DNA of 64,000 bases, from assembly GCA_900470285.1 (NCBI GenBank), contig UCAG01000005.1:1-64000 (forward strand), written 5' to 3'. The notes under the pieces were generated by a model. It was not told the DNA's origin, searched no databases, and saw only the letters and a list, made by a program, of their open reading frames with translations. This stretch comes from Hyphomicrobiales bacterium. Lineage in GTDB: Bacteria > Pseudomonadota > Alphaproteobacteria > Rhizobiales > Rhizobiaceae. The translations under genes were made by a program, and so were the position numbers. This document shows, piece by piece, positions 39,000-47,662 of the stretch (positions are counted from its first letter, which is position 1; each line of letters starts with the position of its first letter).

Positions 39000-40058
39000 A
39001 TGCAAAAATTAGAGCAAAAGGCCTATCCGGCCGCTCAGGCCATTCTGGCTGAACTTTCTTCAATTCATGTCACTATCGCTTCCGTTCTGGACGGATCAAT
39101 CGACGGGGAAGTCTGGGCGGACAGTCCGGTAAACCCTAAGCTTGTCATCGTCATCAATGGAGACGGGTATTTTCTGGCCGGAAATCCGGATATTTCGCAA
39201 CAAACTGCGAATGATATCAGGGATATTATTCCGGATTGGGCTTATCTGTTTGCCGAGGAATGCTGGTTTTCGCATTTCACCAAAATCTGGGGCAATCAGT
39301 TTGTCGTGCCGCATCCCCGTATCCGTATGGGATATGTTGCAGGCAATGCGCTGCCGGAACCTTATCTGCCATCAGCAGAGTTTGAAATCGTTCCGATTAA
39401 TCAGGAACTCTTTAGCCGCAATCCGGAAAACATTGAGTTGCTGGAGGAGAAGGCGGAAGGATGGGGTTCTGCGGATGCCTTCTTTGAAAATGCAGTCGGC
39501 TTCTGTGCTTTACATCAGGGGGCAATGGTCAGCCATTGCCTGACGGATAGTGTTTCTGGCACGCGCTGCGAAATTGGTGTGGACACAGATCCTGCTTTCC
39601 GGCGTATGGGGCTAGGACGCGCAGTGTCTTCTGCAACTCTTGCGGAATGCATCCGACGGGGCATTCACGGTATCGAATGGCACAGTCATGCTTCGAACAA
39701 AGGATCGCTGGCCATTGGCAAAGCTGTCGGACTGACAGAGCTTGATCATCATATGGCCTATAGTTGCAGCCTTCCTGCTGAAAATATCGGTGATTTGACC
39801 GATGAAACCTGTCTGAATCTTGCTTTGCATTTTGAAAAGGCAAGTCAGGAGATCAACTGGTGTCATTTCCACGCTGCCGGCGCGCGTGCGCTCTCAGGTG
39901 ACAGGGAGAATGCGCTTAAGAATATCCGCCTGCTGATCGAGAGTGATTGGGAGGGAGAGGCTGAATGGCTTGAAAGATTCTGGGCACTCCAGTCATTGAG
40001 CGGTGATCCGGATTTTCACGCTTTGCTCAGACGCAAACGCGAAACGGAAGCCAGCTAA
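39000..40058 (+). CDS. GNAT acetyltransferase family protein with helical C-terminal tail
   Basis: A 352-residue protein. The first two-thirds match the GNAT_acetyltran (PF12746-like) architecture, with GVDTDPAFRRMGLGRAVSSA near residue 195-214 supplying the acetyl-CoA-binding R-x-x-G-x-G loop. The last 80 residues hold a TPR-like helical segment (AAGARALSGDRENALKNIRL). The substrate is unknown. ATG at 39000 is used, as no earlier start is supported. A hairpin follows the stop. Confidence 0.78.
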   Translation: MQKLEQKAYPAAQAILAELSSIHVTIASVLDGSIDGEVWADSPVNPKLVIVINGDGYFLAGNPDISQQTANDIRDIIPDWAYLFAEECWFSHFTKIWGNQFVVPHPRIRMGYVAGNALPEPYLPSAEFEIVPINQELFSRNPENIELLEEKAEGWGSADAFFENAVGFCALHQGAMVSHCLTDSVSGTRCEIGVDTDPAFRRMGLGRAVSSATLAECIRRGIHGIEWHSHASNKGSLAIGKAVGLTELDHHMAYSCSLPAENIGDLTDETCLNLALHFEKASQEINWCHFHAAGARALSGDRENALKNIRLLIESDWEGEAEWLERFWALQSLSGDPDFHALLRRKRETEAS

Positions 40059-40068
40059 AACCTGAAAC

Positions 40069-40094
40069 TTTGACGCATCGAAAGATGCGTCAAA
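40069..40094. terminator. Hairpin after the GNAT gene
   Basis: A 10-bp perfect stem (TTTGACGCAT / ATGCGTCAAA) with a six-base loop. It lacks a T tract on the plus strand but is placed ten bases after the stop codon. Confidence 0.55.
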
Positions 40095-40249
40095 ACACCT
40101 GATTACGGATAAAGAAATAACAATCGATTTTGCACTGAATCTGACAAAGCTGAAGTGCAATCAGACACAGGTTCTTCAATATCCGACAGAGCTAAATATC
40201 GGTGAAAACAGAGTAATTACAGAATTTTACGACAATACAGGAAGGGAAG

Positions 40250-40299
40250 TGGTACGCCCGACAGGATTCGAACCCGTGACCTCTTTTCTCGGAGAGCAG
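40250..40299 (-). repeat. Diverged 3' half of tRNA-Arg(CCG), candidate attachment site
   Basis: These 50 bases align without gaps to the CCA end, T arm, variable loop and anticodon arm of the intact tRNA-Arg gene (45580-45629), with 41 identities by hand count and an unbroken 18-base core from the acceptor stem through the T loop. The 5' half of the tRNA is missing, so this is not a functional gene. A tRNA 3' end next to an integrase remnant is the classical trace of site-specific integration. Confidence 0.7.
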
Positions 40300-40419
40300 G
40301 GGGCTAATACCAAGATGGTGATATTAATAGATTATTTAGTTATTATTTTGCCAAAATAACACGTATGTTCTATTTATGTGCATGTATTTAGATTCAATCG
40401 AACTGTAGTCCCTGTCTAA

Positions 40420-40750
40420 CTAAAGCCCCAGCGTGGATGCAGCCTTTCTAAGATAGTCGGGTGAGAAACGGGCGTAAATCTTAAATGTAATTGCCGATGA
40501 CGAGTGCCCAAGATAATGAGCGATCGCTTCCTGAGATAGCGATCCCGTGGAGGAGCTTCAAACATAGCCCCGGCGAGCCGTGCCCAGTTTAAAACTTGGC
40601 GTATGACATTAATCTTCTTAAGTACGGTCGCCTCCTTTCTGCCAGCCAGATATTGAGCCTGAGTATACTCACTACAAATTTGTTCAGTTAACTGCGACAA
40701 TTGCAATATTCGCAGCGGCGCATGATGTCGTTTGGGAGGGCGATTTAGGA
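40420..40750 (-). pseudogene. Tyrosine integrase remnant with internal deletion
   Basis: The minus strand first reads an integrase-like N-terminal core-binding region (QLSQLTEQICSEYTQAQYL, then TVLKKINVIRQVLNWARLAG). It then jumps, in another frame, to the C-terminal end of a tyrosine recombinase: GSLSQEAIAHYLGHSSSAIT and KIYARFSPDYLRKAAS, stopping at 40420. HYLGHSSSAITFKIYARFSP contains the nucleophilic tyrosine region. The central catalytic part (first arginine, HxxR) is absent, so a deletion plus frameshift has killed the gene. It sits 120 bases from the tRNA-Arg fragment. Confidence 0.75.
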
Positions 40751-40872
40751 AATACGGCGTTTGCCGTATTTTCTTGCTTTTGTTTTCATGTATCGAATAG
40801 CCCTCTTATCGCTCATGTATTTTAGTGACGATAAAACTATTACTATTCGCTGCGGCAGGGGGAGTTCAGGCA

Positions 40873-43800
40873 ATGGGGGCACTGAGCGCGTTCGGCGTTC
40901 TTAGATGGCGTCAATACGTGATCGCTGTGCTGGGAGTCATTGGTTTACTGTTATCTTCAATCGGCGCCCAGTCAGCCCCGGTTACTTCAGAGCAATATTT
41001 CAGTGGCTCAAATAATACATCAATATCCAGCAGGTTAACAGCTGTCGGAGATAAGATTAAGTTTGTGTTAGTTAGTGCCCCAAGCCATGGAATGATCGTG
41101 TTAAATGCCAATGGAGCTTTTACATATACGCCGGTTGCCGGCTTTACGGGCGACGATTCTTTTCGTTATCAGGTGGAAGAAACCGGCCCGCCCTATGAAT
41201 ACTCGGTTAATACGGCTTATATCACCATATTCTACCCAGTTCCAAAGGTATTATCGGTTAATGTTCCTGCTAATGGTTATTACAAAGCAGGATCAAAGCT
41301 GGTCTTCTCTGTGAATTTTGACCAGCCGGTATTTGTAACGGGCACACCGTTATTATCGATTACTGTAGGTTCGGATATCAAGTCCGCAGAATATGCAAGC
41401 GGTAGCGGTACCAATGTCCTCACATTTTCTTATACAGTTCAGTCCGGCGATATGGATGGGGACGGAATTACGATTGGCTCAATTGCGGCTAACGGAGGGT
41501 CAATCAGGAGCAGCGCAAATGAACCGGCGGCATTAACTTTATACAATGTCGGAGCTACCTCAGGAGTGCTTGTAAATACTGCTAGCCCTACGGTCACACT
41601 ATCAAGTTACTCTTCACCATATGATACCTTGAAAGTTGTAACAGTTAAATTTTCTGAGGCAGTTACCGGATTTGCCGCAAAGGATATTAATATTTCACTA
41701 TCTGGGTCCGTGTTAGGGTCTGCCTCCGCTCCGACAACAAGTGATAACATCAATTATACATTTATGATCTTGTCGGCAGGTGTCGGTAACATAGCTGTCA
41801 GGGTGCCCGCCGGATCTGTCGTTAACCTGGCGGGAAACAGTAATCTCAGTTCTAACGAGCTGAATCTTCAACTTGTTGCCTCCCAAAACGCGAATTTACA
41901 CGACCTTATTCCCAGCGCAGGTACTTTAGCGCCTGGCTTTGCTCCTAACACGACCTCATACACGTTGAATGTCGCACATGATGTTGAGAACATCACGCTC
42001 AGACCATTCCTTGGAGATGTCAACGCAACGGTTGTTGTTAACGGGGTTCCGACATCTTCTGGAGCAGCCAGCGGTGCAATTTCATTAGTGGTCGGGAGCA
42101 ACATGGTTACAACGACTGTAACTGCGCAGGATAGAGCCAGCACGAAGGCCTATACCGTCAATGTCATCCGCGCTCAGTCGGACAATGCCGATCTGGTGGG
42201 GCTTGTTCCAAGTACCGGAAGCCTTGATCCGGCATTTTCGCCAAGCGAGATGGATTACACCATAACGGTTCCAACTGAAACATCGTCGTTACAATTGACG
42301 CCGACCTCTGCTGATCCGGCTGCAACCATCACGATTAATGGAGACACCATTGCCTCCGGTAACGCAAGTAGTGCCCTACAATTGGGTATTGGCGATACGA
42401 CCCTGACAGTTGTCGTTACTGCGCAAAATGGAACGACACGCAGCTATAGGGTGAATGTCACGCGAGCCGCGTCGGCGGATGCTACGCTAACAAGTCTTAT
42501 TCCTAGCGTCGGATCTCTGGACCCGGTATTTGATAAAGAGACGCTCAATTATTCTCTGAATGTTGAGAATAGTGTTGAGAATATATCCTTCGTTCCAATG
42601 GTATCAGAGCCGGCGGCCCGGGTAAGCGTAGCAGGAAGTACTGTTGCGTCAGGAAGTTCGAGTGCTCCAATGGGGTTGGGTATCGGCGCGAACATGGTTT
42701 CGATTGTCGTGACTGCTCCAAACGGGAACAATCGCAACTATACGGTTGTTGTCAGCCGCGCGGCACTGGTATTTCCGGATCCAACACTCGACCCAGAAGT
42801 GATCGGTTTGCTGAATGCGCAAACAAGCACTGCAAGACGTTTTGCGCAAGTTCAAATACGGAATTTTCAAAACCGGCTTGAGCAATTGCATAATGAAGGT
42901 GACAGGAGAAAGTCCAGTTTAGCTGTAAGGCTCGGCGGACAATCGCCGGCACAGCAAACAGCGAACCAAAGCGATCCGGATTCGTCAGGGTCTGAAACAA
43001 GCAATGCAGCTCTTGGTTATGCTCCCGAAAAGCGCAATAATTTTCCGGGTAAGGCAATTGGGCTGAAGGCCCCGGAGCAGCCTGCACCGGCTTTGGATCC
43101 TGATTTGGGGCTATTTGCTTTGTGGAGCAGCGGATTCGTCAATTTTGGTGAGCGCGATAGCGGCAAAATCGATCTGGACTATACGCTTGTCGGGGTGAGT
43201 GGCGGTATCGATTATCGGTTCTCGGAAAAGCTCGTCGCCGGTTTTGGTGCGGGGTACGGGCGGGATCGGACAGATATTGGTAATAACGGCACGGAAAGCC
43301 GGGCCAATGCTTACAGCGCTGCTGTTTATGGTAGCTACAAGCCGGTTGAAAATTTCTTCATTGATGCGTTGGTGGGCGGGAGCATTCTGGATTTTGAATC
43401 AACCCGTTTCATTACGCCAGACGGAAGTTTGACTGATGGCAAACGTGATGGACGCCAGCTGTTCGGATCGCTGACAGCTGCGTATGAGTTTCGCCGGGAA
43501 ACTTGGTTAGTTTCCCCTTATGGCCGGCTTGAAATGTCGCGCTCATGGCTCGACGGATATGCGGAAGGCGGTGAAAGCATCTACCGGCTGACCTATGGCA
43601 ATCAAACCGTGGATACCGTTACGGGGGTGGTTGGTCTGCGGGCCAATTATGCCATCGACTATACATGGGGCCGTTTGGTACCGGGTGTGCGGGTAGAATA
43701 TGCGCATGATTTCCAAGGGTCGAGCCGTGCAGCAATGGGGTATAGTGCGCTTGGCGGGCTTCCTTATGTTCTCGACATCAAAGGCGAGGGGAGCGATAGC

Positions 43801-43932
43801 GGAAATGTCGGTTTATCGCTTGATTTCAGTTTCGAGAATGCCTGGACTACAGGGATTGAATATCAAACCGGTTTCGGTGGTTCTGGCGCGCGCGATCACG
43901 CGTTTGCATTAAGGATTGGTGCGAAGTTCTGA
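40873..43932 (+). CDS. Large autotransporter adhesin with cadherin-like beta-sandwich repeats
   Basis: A 1,019-residue type V secretion protein. It has a signal peptide (about residues 1-35), a cadherin/Big-like domain (SAPSHGMIVLNANGAFTYTP), two further Ig-like domains, three tandem cadherin-like beta-sandwich repeats of about 98 residues (starting near 339, 437 and 535; each opens with a L-x-P-S-x-G-x-L-x-P-x-F pattern), a coiled-coil-like linker near 650-680, and a C-terminal autotransporter barrel from about 740 ending in GAKF. The passenger has no enzymatic motif, so adhesion is the best guess. ATG at 40873 follows GGGGGAG; GTG at 40825 would weaken the signal peptide. A terminator follows. 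Confidence 0.88.
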   Translation: MGALSAFGVLRWRQYVIAVLGVIGLLLSSIGAQSAPVTSEQYFSGSNNTSISSRLTAVGDKIKFVLVSAPSHGMIVLNANGAFTYTPVAGFTGDDSFRYQVEETGPPYEYSVNTAYITIFYPVPKVLSVNVPANGYYKAGSKLVFSVNFDQPVFVTGTPLLSITVGSDIKSAEYASGSGTNVLTFSYTVQSGDMDGDGITIGSIAANGGSIRSSANEPAALTLYNVGATSGVLVNTASPTVTLSSYSSPYDTLKVVTVKFSEAVTGFAAKDINISLSGSVLGSASAPTTSDNINYTFMILSAGVGNIAVRVPAGSVVNLAGNSNLSSNELNLQLVASQNANLHDLIPSAGTLAPGFAPNTTSYTLNVAHDVENITLRPFLGDVNATVVVNGVPTSSGAASGAISLVVGSNMVTTTVTAQDRASTKAYTVNVIRAQSDNADLVGLVPSTGSLDPAFSPSEMDYTITVPTETSSLQLTPTSADPAATITINGDTIASGNASSALQLGIGDTTLTVVVTAQNGTTRSYRVNVTRAASADATLTSLIPSVGSLDPVFDKETLNYSLNVENSVENISFVPMVSEPAARVSVAGSTVASGSSSAPMGLGIGANMVSIVVTAPNGNNRNYTVVVSRAALVFPDPTLDPEVIGLLNAQTSTARRFAQVQIRNFQNRLEQLHNEGDRRKSSLAVRLGGQSPAQQTANQSDPDSSGSETSNAALGYAPEKRNNFPGKAIGLKAPEQPAPALDPDLGLFALWSSGFVNFGERDSGKIDLDYTLVGVSGGIDYRFSEKLVAGFGAGYGRDRTDIGNNGTESRANAYSAAVYGSYKPVENFFIDALVGGSILDFESTRFITPDGSLTDGKRDGRQLFGSLTAAYEFRRETWLVSPYGRLEMSRSWLDGYAEGGESIYRLTYGNQTVDTVTGVVGLRANYAIDYTWGRLVPGVRVEYAHDFQGSSRAAMGYSALGGLPYVLDIKGEGSDSGNVGLSLDFSFENAWTTGIEYQTGFGGSGARDHAFALRIGAKF

Positions 43933-43972
43933 TTTAGGGCAACCCGTCGCTGAAGCGACTCTTGGCGAATTT

Positions 43973-44000
43973 AAAAGCGGGGCTTAGGTTCCGCTTTTTT
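43973..44000 (+). terminator. Terminator of the autotransporter gene
   Basis: The stem AAAAGCGG / CCGCTTTT with a ten-base loop runs into a T tract, 40 bases after the stop. Confidence 0.8.
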
Positions 44001-44117
44001 ATGTCTGATATTATAAACCTAGTTGCTTTCCTAAAATACAACCTACAGTAACGCGTAAGTTATAGTGCATAAGCCTAAAAAATAATCAAAATACTGCGCA
44101 ACGCACATCATTTTTAC

Positions 44118-44264
44118 CTACATAAATATAGCCTCACGGACCCGCATGACGTTTTTCACGTTGTAAACCTTGGCTTCTTTTGAGCGGGCAATGACTGCTG
44201 TGCGATCTGTACCGGTAAAAGGCACGACGTCGACCGGTCGCCCGCGCAGACGCTTGTCGCATTG
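44118..44264 (-). other. Coding-like fragment overlapping the 3' end of the CsbD-like gene
   Basis: In a frame different from the CsbD-like gene, the minus strand reads RGRPVDVVPFTGTDRTAVIA, then RSKEAKVYNVKNVMRV, and stops at 44118. The composition looks like real protein but there is no start codon and no family that I recognise. It may be the C-terminal end of a lost gene joined to the CsbD-like gene by deletion. Confidence 0.35.
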
Positions 44265-44380
44265 TGCTGCTCACGGCGACCATTAATTTGGTCAATGTCA
44301 TCATCAGTGAGTTTACCCCACTGCTCTTTGACTTTGCCTTTGATCTGCTTCCAATTACCTTCAACTCTGTTCCAATCCAT
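44156..44380 (-). CDS. CsbD-like stress protein with altered C-terminus
   Basis: A 74-residue frame. The first 38 residues are a normal CsbD start (MDWNRVEGNWKQIKGKVKEQ, then WGKLTDDDIDQINGRREQ). After that the usual CsbD second half is replaced by an unrelated cysteine- and serine-rich tail. CsbD proteins are small hydrophilic stress-induced proteins of unclear role. ATG at 44380 follows AAGGAG. The abrupt change near 44266, with a different frame looking coding downstream, suggests a deletion fusion, so this may be a nonfunctional copy. Confidence 0.65.
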   Translation of the reverse strand: MDWNRVEGNWKQIKGKVKEQWGKLTDDDIDQINGRREQHNATSVCAGDRSTSCLLPVQIAQQSLPAQKKPRFTT

Positions 44381-44496
44381 GGGGATTCTCCTTCGTTTAA
44401 TGGTGTTGGTACATGGCAGTAACGGTACAGTTCGGCAATGGTTCAAAAAACCTGATAAAGTTTTCAAGTTTAGCAATGTCCGTAAATGACCCCTTG

Positions 44497-45162
44497 TTAG
44501 ATATCGGCTACATCGCGCAGCCGTATGCCGGAGAAGTTGGCCGCACTCAATGCATCAAACATCGCGCGATCGCAGATGGGAGGTGCTCCCATGCGATCCT
44601 GGCGGAAAATATGGACATCTCCCACAATATTCTGTTTGAACACCAAGCTGGCTCCGCCGACGAGGCTATAAAGTTTCTCGTCCTCGCCGGTCTGATAATT
44701 GTGATCGAGCTTGATCCTCACGCGAGAGGAGGCTTCATCCAGAGCATCGATTCTGCGCAGCACATTGCCTAGGTAGTACTGAGGGCCGGGGCTCCCGTCA
44801 GCAAGGCTGAAGTCGCATGCCACAAATGCAAACGCCTCGGCGTCCATCTGCTCAAACAGTTGCTTCAAAGGCTCCGACACAATCCATATGCCAGCGAGTT
44901 CTTCCAGATCGCGTGGCATTCCGCCCTTCTCCGGTACGTGAACCAGATGGGGACGCTCCGGATATTGATCTGGCATTCCGTCAGGACGCGCGACGACATT
45001 CATCCCGGGATGGATCAGTTTCTCTTCGTTGGCAATTTCTATGCCGGGAACCCTGCTGTTGCCCAAGAAGCTGGCGTCAACTAGGAAAAATTCGCCCTTA
45101 TGAGATGCGGCTTCGACTGAAATTTCAATGGCGGTCGGATCGGTCACGGTGGCTTCCATCAT
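44497..45162 (-). CDS. Imm11 (DUF1629) family immunity-like protein
   Basis: A 221-residue soluble protein whose C-terminal two-thirds match the DUF1629/Imm11 pattern: MPRDLEELAGIWIVSEPLKQ, YYLGNVLRRIDALDE, GDVHIFRQDRMGAPPICDRA and NFSGIRLRDVADI at the end. In polymorphic toxin systems such proteins are immunity factors. No toxin gene is intact beside it; the preceding small frame on the same strand (45201-45362) may be what is left of one. It starts with ATG at 45162 or 45159, with no strong ribosome binding site. Confidence 0.75.
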   Translation of the reverse strand: MMEATVTDPTAIEISVEAASHKGEFFLVDASFLGNSRVPGIEIANEEKLIHPGMNVVARPDGMPDQYPERPHLVHVPEKGGMPRDLEELAGIWIVSEPLKQLFEQMDAEAFAFVACDFSLADGSPGPQYYLGNVLRRIDALDEASSRVRIKLDHNYQTGEDEKLYSLVGGASLVFKQNIVGDVHIFRQDRMGAPPICDRAMFDALSAANFSGIRLRDVADI

Positions 45163-45200
45163 GATTGCGGGGGCAGAACGGGAAAGCAGTTGAGCCGATG

Positions 45201-45362
45201 CTAGGCCGCGACACCGGCAAATCTCTCACTCATAGAAGTTGCGATTTTAATCGCTCCGGTTTCGCTGAATGCAGGGCACATTTCCCCAAGTGTAAGTTTT
45301 GCCTTGGCCTTGCGGTAGGGCATGATGATGAATTTTTCAGCAGTTTTGTCAGCAACAGACAT
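45201..45362 (-). CDS. Small protein, possible truncated partner of the Imm11-like gene
   Basis: A 53-residue frame (MSVADKTAEKFIIMPYRKAK at the start, MSERFAGVAA at the end) upstream of and on the same strand as the Imm11-like gene, with 38 bases between. It looks protein-like, but the abrupt end after AGVAA suggests that the gene is truncated. The family is not recognised and the ribosome binding site is weak. Confidence 0.4.
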   Translation of the reverse strand: MSVADKTAEKFIIMPYRKAKAKLTLGEMCPAFSETGAIKIATSMSERFAGVAA

Positions 45363-45579
45363 TCGGGAATCTCAATTAATGTTCCTAAAATGTTCTCGTA
45401 TTAGAAAAGAGTCAAGATGCTCAGCCATCAAATTTAGCAGCACGCATTGAAGCCTGTGAAAAGCGTTGATGACTGAAATCCTGATGATAAATCTGAAGCA
45501 TACAAGGCTCAGTTAACCGCAAATAGTTCATTTGAACCTGTGGTCAGTGCCAGGAAATATCTTAAATCATTGATTTTTA

Positions 45580-45656
45580 TGGCGCACCCGACAGGATTCG
45601 AACCTGTGACCTCTGCCTTCGGAGGGCAGCACTCTATCCAGCTGAGCTACGGGTGC
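45580..45656 (-). tRNA. tRNA-Arg (anticodon CCG)
   Basis: On the minus strand a full 77-base tRNA is seen with encoded CCA. The acceptor stem is GCACCCG / CGGGTGC, the D arm is GCTC...GAGT, the anticodon arm is CTGCC-CTCCGAA-GGCAG giving anticodon CCG (reads CGG), and the T arm is ACAGG-TTCGAAT-CCTGT. Its 3' half is partly duplicated at 40250-40299. Confidence 0.95.
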
Positions 45657-46027
45657 GCAGTCGCTTTTGATATAAAGCAAAGCCGTTCTAACCCAAGCGA
45701 TCTTTCGTATCAATGGGGTATGGCCGAATTGATTGCAGATTATGTGCGTAACTTTGCGGTTGCTATCATTGATTTCTGACACACCACCTTATCCCTGTCA
45801 GGTCTTTTTCATCGTGCAGCATTTATGTAACCGGATGAGTGGCTGGTTTCTCTCTCTTAGGGTAGAGGCTGGGCAAGATTTGGTATAGTTCATGCTGACA
45901 AACCGCGCTTATAGCTGAAATTTTAAGATGCGTATGATTCTGCGCCGGTGCAATTTTTGAAATAAAACGGAATAATCTCATGCCTCAGCCGTTAGCCCTG
46001 ATAAGAAATATATAAGGGCTCAGGCTA
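45657..46027. other. Intergenic region upstream of the DASS-type transporter gene
   Basis: About 370 bases contain the tRNA-Arg promoter on the minus strand and the leader of the transporter gene on plus. A partial purine-rich ribosome binding site (AAGGGCTCAGG) precedes the ATG. No gene or notable repeat was seen. Confidence 0.45.
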
Positions 46028-47518
46028 ATGGCAGAACAATCACTTCATAATATTACAAGACTTACACCGGCAAAACAGACTGATAATTCATCAAAAGCTG
46101 TTGTGCCGGTATCTGCAATGCCGTTGAAACAAGTGAAGCAAATCATTGCGGCACTGATCCTTGGTTTTTCAGCTATTTTGATTTTCGGAGCGATCGACGG
46201 GCTGACCATGCCAATGCGGGTGTCCGTTGCGATTTTTGTCATTACTCTTGTTTGCTGGGTGATACTGGATCTGCCGGAAACGCCAGTGGCGCTCAGTGGT
46301 GCAATCGCACTGGCTGTTACCGGAACCGTGAGTAATGAGGCTGTCTATGCAGCGCTTGGCAAAGATATAATCTGGCTGATGCTGGCGGCTTTTATTCTTG
46401 CGGCTGTTTTGCAGGCATCAGGTTTGATTGAGAAGTTGCTGCTGCGTAATTTGACGAGGCTGAAATCCGTTCGGTCGCTATTTTATCTGCTGACATTATT
46501 TGTCTTCATGACGGCATTTATCATTCCTTCCACCTCTGCGCGTGCAGCGATTTTATTGCCTGTTTATGTGGCAATTGCCGGTTCGGCAGTCAGCGCCGGT
46601 TTTACCCGTGCTTTGGCCTTGTTATTCCCCACGATTATTCTGTTGTCTGCCGGTGCATCACTTACCGGTGCAGGTGCACATCTGGTAGCTGCGGATTTCA
46701 TCAGCCGAACCGGTGGTCGTGAAATGGATTTTCTCAGCTGGATTGCTTTTGCCGCGCCATTCTCACTGCTTATCAGTCTGATTGCCTGCGAGCTTATTCT
46801 GCGCTTGTTTTTGAATCCTGAAGAACGCAAGCAATCGCTGCCGCAATGGACGGATAAGCAGGACGAAACAGCACTGACACGCCAGCAGAAAATGCTGTTG
46901 CTGATTACCGGCGCAACGGTGGTGATGTTTGCCACCACGGCATTACACGGTATTGATATGCCATTGATTGCCTTGATTGCCGCATTGCTGGTGACATCTG
47001 AAAAGCTCTCACCGGTTTCCTTTAAAAAAGCACTGAAACTGGTGGAGTGGAACCTGCTGCTGTTTTTAGCCGGTACTCTGGTAATCGGCGAGGCGCTACT
47101 CACCACCGGTACTGCGGAACTGATCGCACAGCGGATGCTAAGTGCTTTTGGTGCCGGACTGGCCGGCTATCCGGCGCTGATTATCGGTTTTGCTGCGATC
47201 ACGGCGACCTTGGCGCATATTGTCATTAATTCCCGAACCGCCCGCGCTATTGTGCTGATACCTGCGCTTTGTCTGCCGCTGGCCGGTCTCGGAATTGCAG
47301 TCACGCCGCTTATTCTTGTGGTTACACTGGCCAGCGGATTTTGCCAGACACTGCTGGTTTCCGCAAAGCCTGTCACATTGTTCGGCACAGCTGATCCGCA
47401 ACCTTTCAACCAGCGGGACTTGCTGCGGCTGGCACTCTGGCTGATCGTGCCATTCATTGCCTTGTTGATGATATTCGCCTTGCTGATATGGCCGATACAG
47501 GGTATGAGCCTGAAATAA
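46028..47518 (+). CDS. DASS/SLC13-type anion transporter
   Basis: A 496-residue inner-membrane transporter with about 12 hydrophobic segments after a 35-residue cytoplasmic N-terminus. PSTSARAAILLPVYVAIAG contains the SNT-like substrate/sodium motif region of the DASS family, and a second related region is NSRTARAIVLIPALC. Members move dicarboxylates, citrate, sulfate or similar anions. The glycerate kinase gene lies 144 bases downstream on the same strand, so uptake of an organic acid feeding glycerate metabolism is possible, but the terminator between the two argues against a simple operon. Confidence 0.85.
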   Translation: MAEQSLHNITRLTPAKQTDNSSKAVVPVSAMPLKQVKQIIAALILGFSAILIFGAIDGLTMPMRVSVAIFVITLVCWVILDLPETPVALSGAIALAVTGTVSNEAVYAALGKDIIWLMLAAFILAAVLQASGLIEKLLLRNLTRLKSVRSLFYLLTLFVFMTAFIIPSTSARAAILLPVYVAIAGSAVSAGFTRALALLFPTIILLSAGASLTGAGAHLVAADFISRTGGREMDFLSWIAFAAPFSLLISLIACELILRLFLNPEERKQSLPQWTDKQDETALTRQQKMLLLITGATVVMFATTALHGIDMPLIALIAALLVTSEKLSPVSFKKALKLVEWNLLLFLAGTLVIGEALLTTGTAELIAQRMLSAFGAGLAGYPALIIGFAAITATLAHIVINSRTARAIVLIPALCLPLAGLGIAVTPLILVVTLASGFCQTLLVSAKPVTLFGTADPQPFNQRDLLRLALWLIVPFIALLMIFALLIWPIQGMSLK

Positions 47519-47533
47519 TTCAAAGAGTTACAT

Positions 47534-47561
47534 AGCCCCGATGAAAATCGGGGCTTTTTTT
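47534..47561 (+). terminator. Rho-independent terminator after the DASS gene
   Basis: The stem AGCCCCGAT / ATCGGGGCT with a GAAA tetraloop is followed by a long T tract. Confidence 0.9.
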
Positions 47562-47662
47562 ATGTTTTTTGAAAATAAATAAAATTTTGCGGAATAAACC
47601 GCATCAGCCGCCGTTCTTCCCTTGCAATTCAATTGTCACAATTTGCAAAGGAAACTGTCACA

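Larger units (their letters stand above)
40095..40872. other. Non-coding junction region with tRNA fragment and integrase remnant
   Basis: Nearly 800 bases without an intact gene. It contains a diverged tRNA-Arg 3' half (40250-40299), an integrase remnant (40420-40750) and, at its right end, the promoter region of the autotransporter gene. It is probably one border of an integrated element. Confidence 0.6.

Noticed and set aside
40250-40299. A functional tRNA gene
   Set aside because: Only the 3' half is present; the D arm and 5' acceptor strand are missing and the anticodon stem is mismatched.
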